From NCBI GenBank assembly GCA_021413825.1, contig JAIOPQ010000001.1, positions 24,319 to 88,318 of the forward strand: 64,000 nt of DNA, in the 5' to 3' direction. This document shows positions 61,690 through 64,000 of this stretch, in pieces. Position 1 is the first letter of the stretch; each line of letters begins with the position of its first letter. The translations under genes were made by a program, and so were the position numbers. The notes beneath the pieces were generated by a model. That model saw only the letters and a list, made by a program, of their open reading frames with translations. It ran no database searches and was not told where the DNA came from. The DNA is from Spirochaetia bacterium (lineage in GTDB: Bacteria; Spirochaetota; Leptospiria; Leptospirales; Leptonemataceae).

Positions 61690-62955
61690 GTGAAAGCAAT
61701 GCAGGACAAGAAACCCGGAGCCGGGCCAGAAGAACCCCAGCCAAAAAAACTTTCGCCATCTGTTCAATCCGCCATTGACAGGATCAAACGCGGCGCGGAG
61801 GAACTTCTACCGGAAGGTGCACTTGTTGAAAGACTGATTGAATCAGAGAAGACTGGCGTTCCTCTCAAGATCAAGGCAGGGTTTGATCCAACCGCTCCCG
61901 ATCTCCATTTGGGGCATACAGTACTTCTGCGTAAGATGAAGCATTTCCAGGAACTGGGGCATGAGGTTATCTTTCTCATCGGTGATTTTACCGGAATGAT
62001 CGGCGATCCAACCGGTCGCTCAAGCACCAGAAAGCAAATGACACGTGAAGATATTAAGAAGAACGCGCAAACCTATGCAGATCAGGTTTTCAAAATCCTG
62101 GACAAGAACAAGACAACCGTGCGTTTCAATTCAGAATGGTGCGACAAAATGAATTTCTACGATGTGCTTGGCCTGATGGCTCAGGTTACAGTAGCTCGCA
62201 TGGTTGAAAGAGATGATTTCACCAAAAGACTCAAGGCCGGTGATCCGGTCAGCTTGCTTGAGTTTATGTATCCGCTTGTGCAGGGATACGACTCAGTCGC
62301 ATTGAATTCCGATGTTGAGCTGGGCGGTACAGATCAGAAGTTCAATATTCTAATGGGCCGTGATTTGCAGGAAAAGTTCGGCAAGCCTGCACAGAGCATC
62401 CTAACTGTGCCACTGCTCGTTGGTTTGGACGGACAAAAGAAAATGTCCAAATCATTTGATAACTACGTTGGGATTTCAGAAGCTCCCTATACCATGTTTG
62501 CAAAGATAATGTCAATCCCGGATACAATATTAAAGAATTACTTTGTACTACTTACTGACTTTACCCTGGATCAGATCGATGATTGGATTAAGACAGATCC
62601 ATTTGAGGCCAAAAAGAAACTTGCAGCATCGGTCATAAACGACTATCATCCAGCCGGATCCGGTGAAGAAGCGCGTAAAATTTGGGAACAGGAAAAGAGC
62701 ACCCGTAAGGGTCTTGTTCTTCCGCCTGAAACGCCAGAGCTTAAGGTTTCGGCAAAAGAGATTCTACTCGTTCAGGCGTTGGTGGATTCAAATACTGAAA
62801 CAAGCCTGACCGCTGCCCGTAAACTGATCGAACAGGGAGCCGTTAAGATCGGGGACAATCTGGAAACCGTAACCAGCCGCGATCATATGCTTACATTCCC
62901 TGGAGAATACGCAATCAAAGTCGGTAAAAAGAAGTATCTGATCGTTAAGGGCTGA
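61690..62955 (+). CDS. tyrS: Tyrosyl-tRNA synthetase
   Basis: 421 residues. The class I motifs are [17 protein letters not shown] (HIGH) and [15 protein letters not shown] (KMSKS); [20 protein letters not shown] is typical of bacterial TyrRS, and a C-terminal S4 domain ([19 protein letters not shown]) binds tRNA. The start is GTG at 61690 or ATG at 61699. It charges tRNA-Tyr. It is divergent from xerC and followed 11 bases later by mnmC. Confidence 0.96.
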   Translation: MKAMQDKKPGAGPEEPQPKKLSPSVQSAIDRIKRGAEELLPEGALVERLIESEKTGVPLKIKAGFDPTAPDLHLGHTVLLRKMKHFQELGHEVIFLIGDFTGMIGDPTGRSSTRKQMTREDIKKNAQTYADQVFKILDKNKTTVRFNSEWCDKMNFYDVLGLMAQVTVARMVERDDFTKRLKAGDPVSLLEFMYPLVQGYDSVALNSDVELGGTDQKFNILMGRDLQEKFGKPAQSILTVPLLVGLDGQKKMSKSFDNYVGISEAPYTMFAKIMSIPDTILKNYFVLLTDFTLDQIDDWIKTDPFEAKKKLAASVINDYHPAGSGEEARKIWEQEKSTRKGLVLPPETPELKVSAKEILLVQALVDSNTETSLTAARKLIEQGAVKIGDNLETVTSRDHMLTFPGEYAIKVGKKKYLIVKG

Positions 62956-62966
62956 GGGCTGGTTTC

Positions 62967-64000
62967 GTGAAATCCGGGACTTTCGCTGAGACCCTGGTTC
63001 CTGCACAAATCGAATGGAATGGAAATGAACCTAGATCAACGTTACACGACGATATCTACTTCATGCCAGGGTCCGGCATCGAAGAAAGCAATTTTGTCTT
63101 CCTTGAAAGCAACCGACTGCCGGAACGGTTCGCCAATCTAACAGGCACATTCAATATTCTCGAAACGGGTTTTGGAACAGGGTTGAATTTCATCCTTACT
63201 TGTGCGATGTTTCAAGATAAGGCTGCAAATGGTTTTCTGAATTTTGTCTCCCTGGAAAAGCATCCGCTTCGTCCGGAAGACCTGCGCCGTGCTCTAGAAT
63301 CAATTGGAACTACAGAACGTTTCAAACCCTGGGTCCATCGTCTGTTAGAACGCTATCCACCCCTGGTTCCAGGCTTTCACCATTGTTATATCGAACAAAA
63401 CATTCGCCTAACGCTGATTCTTGGTGAGGCAAAGGAAATGCTTCCCCTTCTTCAGGGACAATTCGATGCATTCTACCTCGATGGATTTGCCCCGGCGAGA
63501 AACGCAGACTTCTGGGGTATGGAGATACTTGAGCCCCTTGGACGAGTTGCAAAGAAACATGCAACCCTTGCAACGTTCACAGCGGCAGGAAGCGTACAGA
63601 GGAATTTGAAGCAGGTCGGATTCGAGGTAGAAAAAGCGCAGGGATTTGGTTCCAAGCGTGAGATGATTCACGCCATTTTCCGCGGAGCGAGCCCAGAAGC
63701 TGAACAGGACTCAGTAAATCAAGGAGAAGCATCCGGCCAGCCTTCAGCAAACAGTGATTCGTTTCAGCGTTCAGTACATGCGACCGGACGGGCTTTGATA
63801 GTAGGTGCTGGTCTTGCGGGGAGTGCTGTAGGATTTGCCCTCGCAAAACGAGGAATTTCGGTAACGGTTGTGGATCAGAATGCAATCACTTACCCGGATG
63901 AATTTCGTGCGCTACATCAGCGCATTCGTAAAACAGACGACGCCGTTCAAGCCGTTCAAGCAACGGCTTCCGCCCGTCCGGCACCGAACGGGGTGGTGGA
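62967..64000 (+). CDS. mnmC: tRNA mnm5(s2)U biosynthesis bifunctional protein MnmC, C-terminus cut by window edge
   Basis: Missing from the ORF track because it runs off the right edge. A GTG start with GAGGG eight bases upstream opens a frame to the window end (about 344 residues). The N-terminal methyltransferase domain has FVFLESNRLPERF, NILETGFGTGLNFIL and FDAFYLDGFAPARNADFWG, and from about residue 270 the FAD domain starts with RALIVGAGLAGSAVGFALAKRG. It removes the carboxymethyl group and methylates to mnm5 at U34. Near the end the text becomes repetitive (AVQAVQA) and may be an insertion in the FAD domain. Confidence 0.88.
   Translation, partial: MKSGTFAETLVPAQIEWNGNEPRSTLHDDIYFMPGSGIEESNFVFLESNRLPERFANLTGTFNILETGFGTGLNFILTCAMFQDKAANGFLNFVSLEKHPLRPEDLRRALESIGTTERFKPWVHRLLERYPPLVPGFHHCYIEQNIRLTLILGEAKEMLPLLQGQFDAFYLDGFAPARNADFWGMEILEPLGRVAKKHATLATFTAAGSVQRNLKQVGFEVEKAQGFGSKREMIHAIFRGASPEAEQDSVNQGEASGQPSANSDSFQRSVHATGRALIVGAGLAGSAVGFALAKRGISVTVVDQNAITYPDEFRALHQRIRKTDDAVQAVQATASARPAPNGVV

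Overview
The window is about 64 kb of gene-dense chromosome (moderate GC, very short intergenic gaps, many ATGA/GTGA stop-start overlaps) with no tRNA, rRNA, CRISPR array, insertion sequence or phage. The gene content suggests a diderm, LPS-bearing bacterium with meso-diaminopimelate peptidoglycan: two LptF/LptG-type permeases, a heptosyltransferase-like GT9, several lipoproteins and a MurE with a DNPR motif. A FlaA-like flagellar sheath protein, a xerC-hslV-hslU operon and the overall mix of families point to a spirochaete, most likely of the order Leptospirales (Leptospira/Leptonema/Turneriella relatives). That assignment is inference; no marker gene was compared.

Layout. 1-6.2 kb (minus): LptF/G permease with a large periplasmic insertion, a degenerate-receiver/coiled-coil protein, a secreted NHL + vWA-like protein and a secreted TPR protein that runs off the left edge. 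6.2-7.2 kb: GT9 glycosyltransferase (plus). 7.4-14.7 kb (minus): one tightly coupled operon of CTP-dependent lipid/polyprenol kinase-like enzyme, second LptF/G permease, small unknown protein, UbiD-type decarboxylase, orphan ParA, single-pass membrane protein, MORN lipoprotein and M23 peptidase. 14.7-24.3 kb: small coiled-coil protein behind a probable leaderless promoter, SurA-like lipoprotein, GNAT; DsbD-like and secernin-like genes on the minus strand; then RluA-type synthase, FlaA-like protein, M17 aminopeptidase and a membrane SpoIIE/RsbU phosphatase. 24.3-29.0 kb (minus): TrhO, then a lipid-transport-like set of MlaC/HpnM-like protein, MMPL/RND permease and lipoprotein. 29.1-45.5 kb (minus): CmoB, two SPFH/stomatin genes (one split), NfeD, and the division/cell-wall (dcw) cluster rsmH-ftsL-murE-murF-mraY-murD-ftsW-murG-murC-ftsQ-ftsA-ftsZ, which lacks ftsI and mraZ here.

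45.5-58.6 kb is a more mixed section: diacylglycerol kinase-like protein, STAS-like protein, small membrane protein, long tandem ThyX, a KAS III homologue without its catalytic Asn, macrodomain protein, luciferase-like monooxygenase, an alkylglycerone-phosphate synthase coupled to a short-chain dehydrogenase (a probable ether-lipid cassette), monoacylglycerol-lipase-like hydrolase, and a translationally coupled trio of GT4, metallophosphoesterase and nucleotidyltransferase-fold protein. 58.6-64 kb: hslU, hslV, xerC (minus), then tyrS and a bifunctional mnmC that leaves the window at the right edge.

Themes: envelope construction and lipid handling dominate (Lpt, MlaC/MMPL, AGPS, DGK, UbiD, polyprenol-kinase-like, KAS III-like, GT9/GT4), next to cell division and wobble-uridine tRNA modification (TrhO, CmoB, MnmC). 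The strongest oddities are the split stomatin, the active-site-altered KAS III, the AGPS-SDR cassette, the ParA-envelope operon and the GT4-phosphoesterase-nucleotidyltransferase trio. No stretch longer than 300 bases lacks a gene; the longest gap (about 295 bases before the AGPS gene) holds a candidate promoter.
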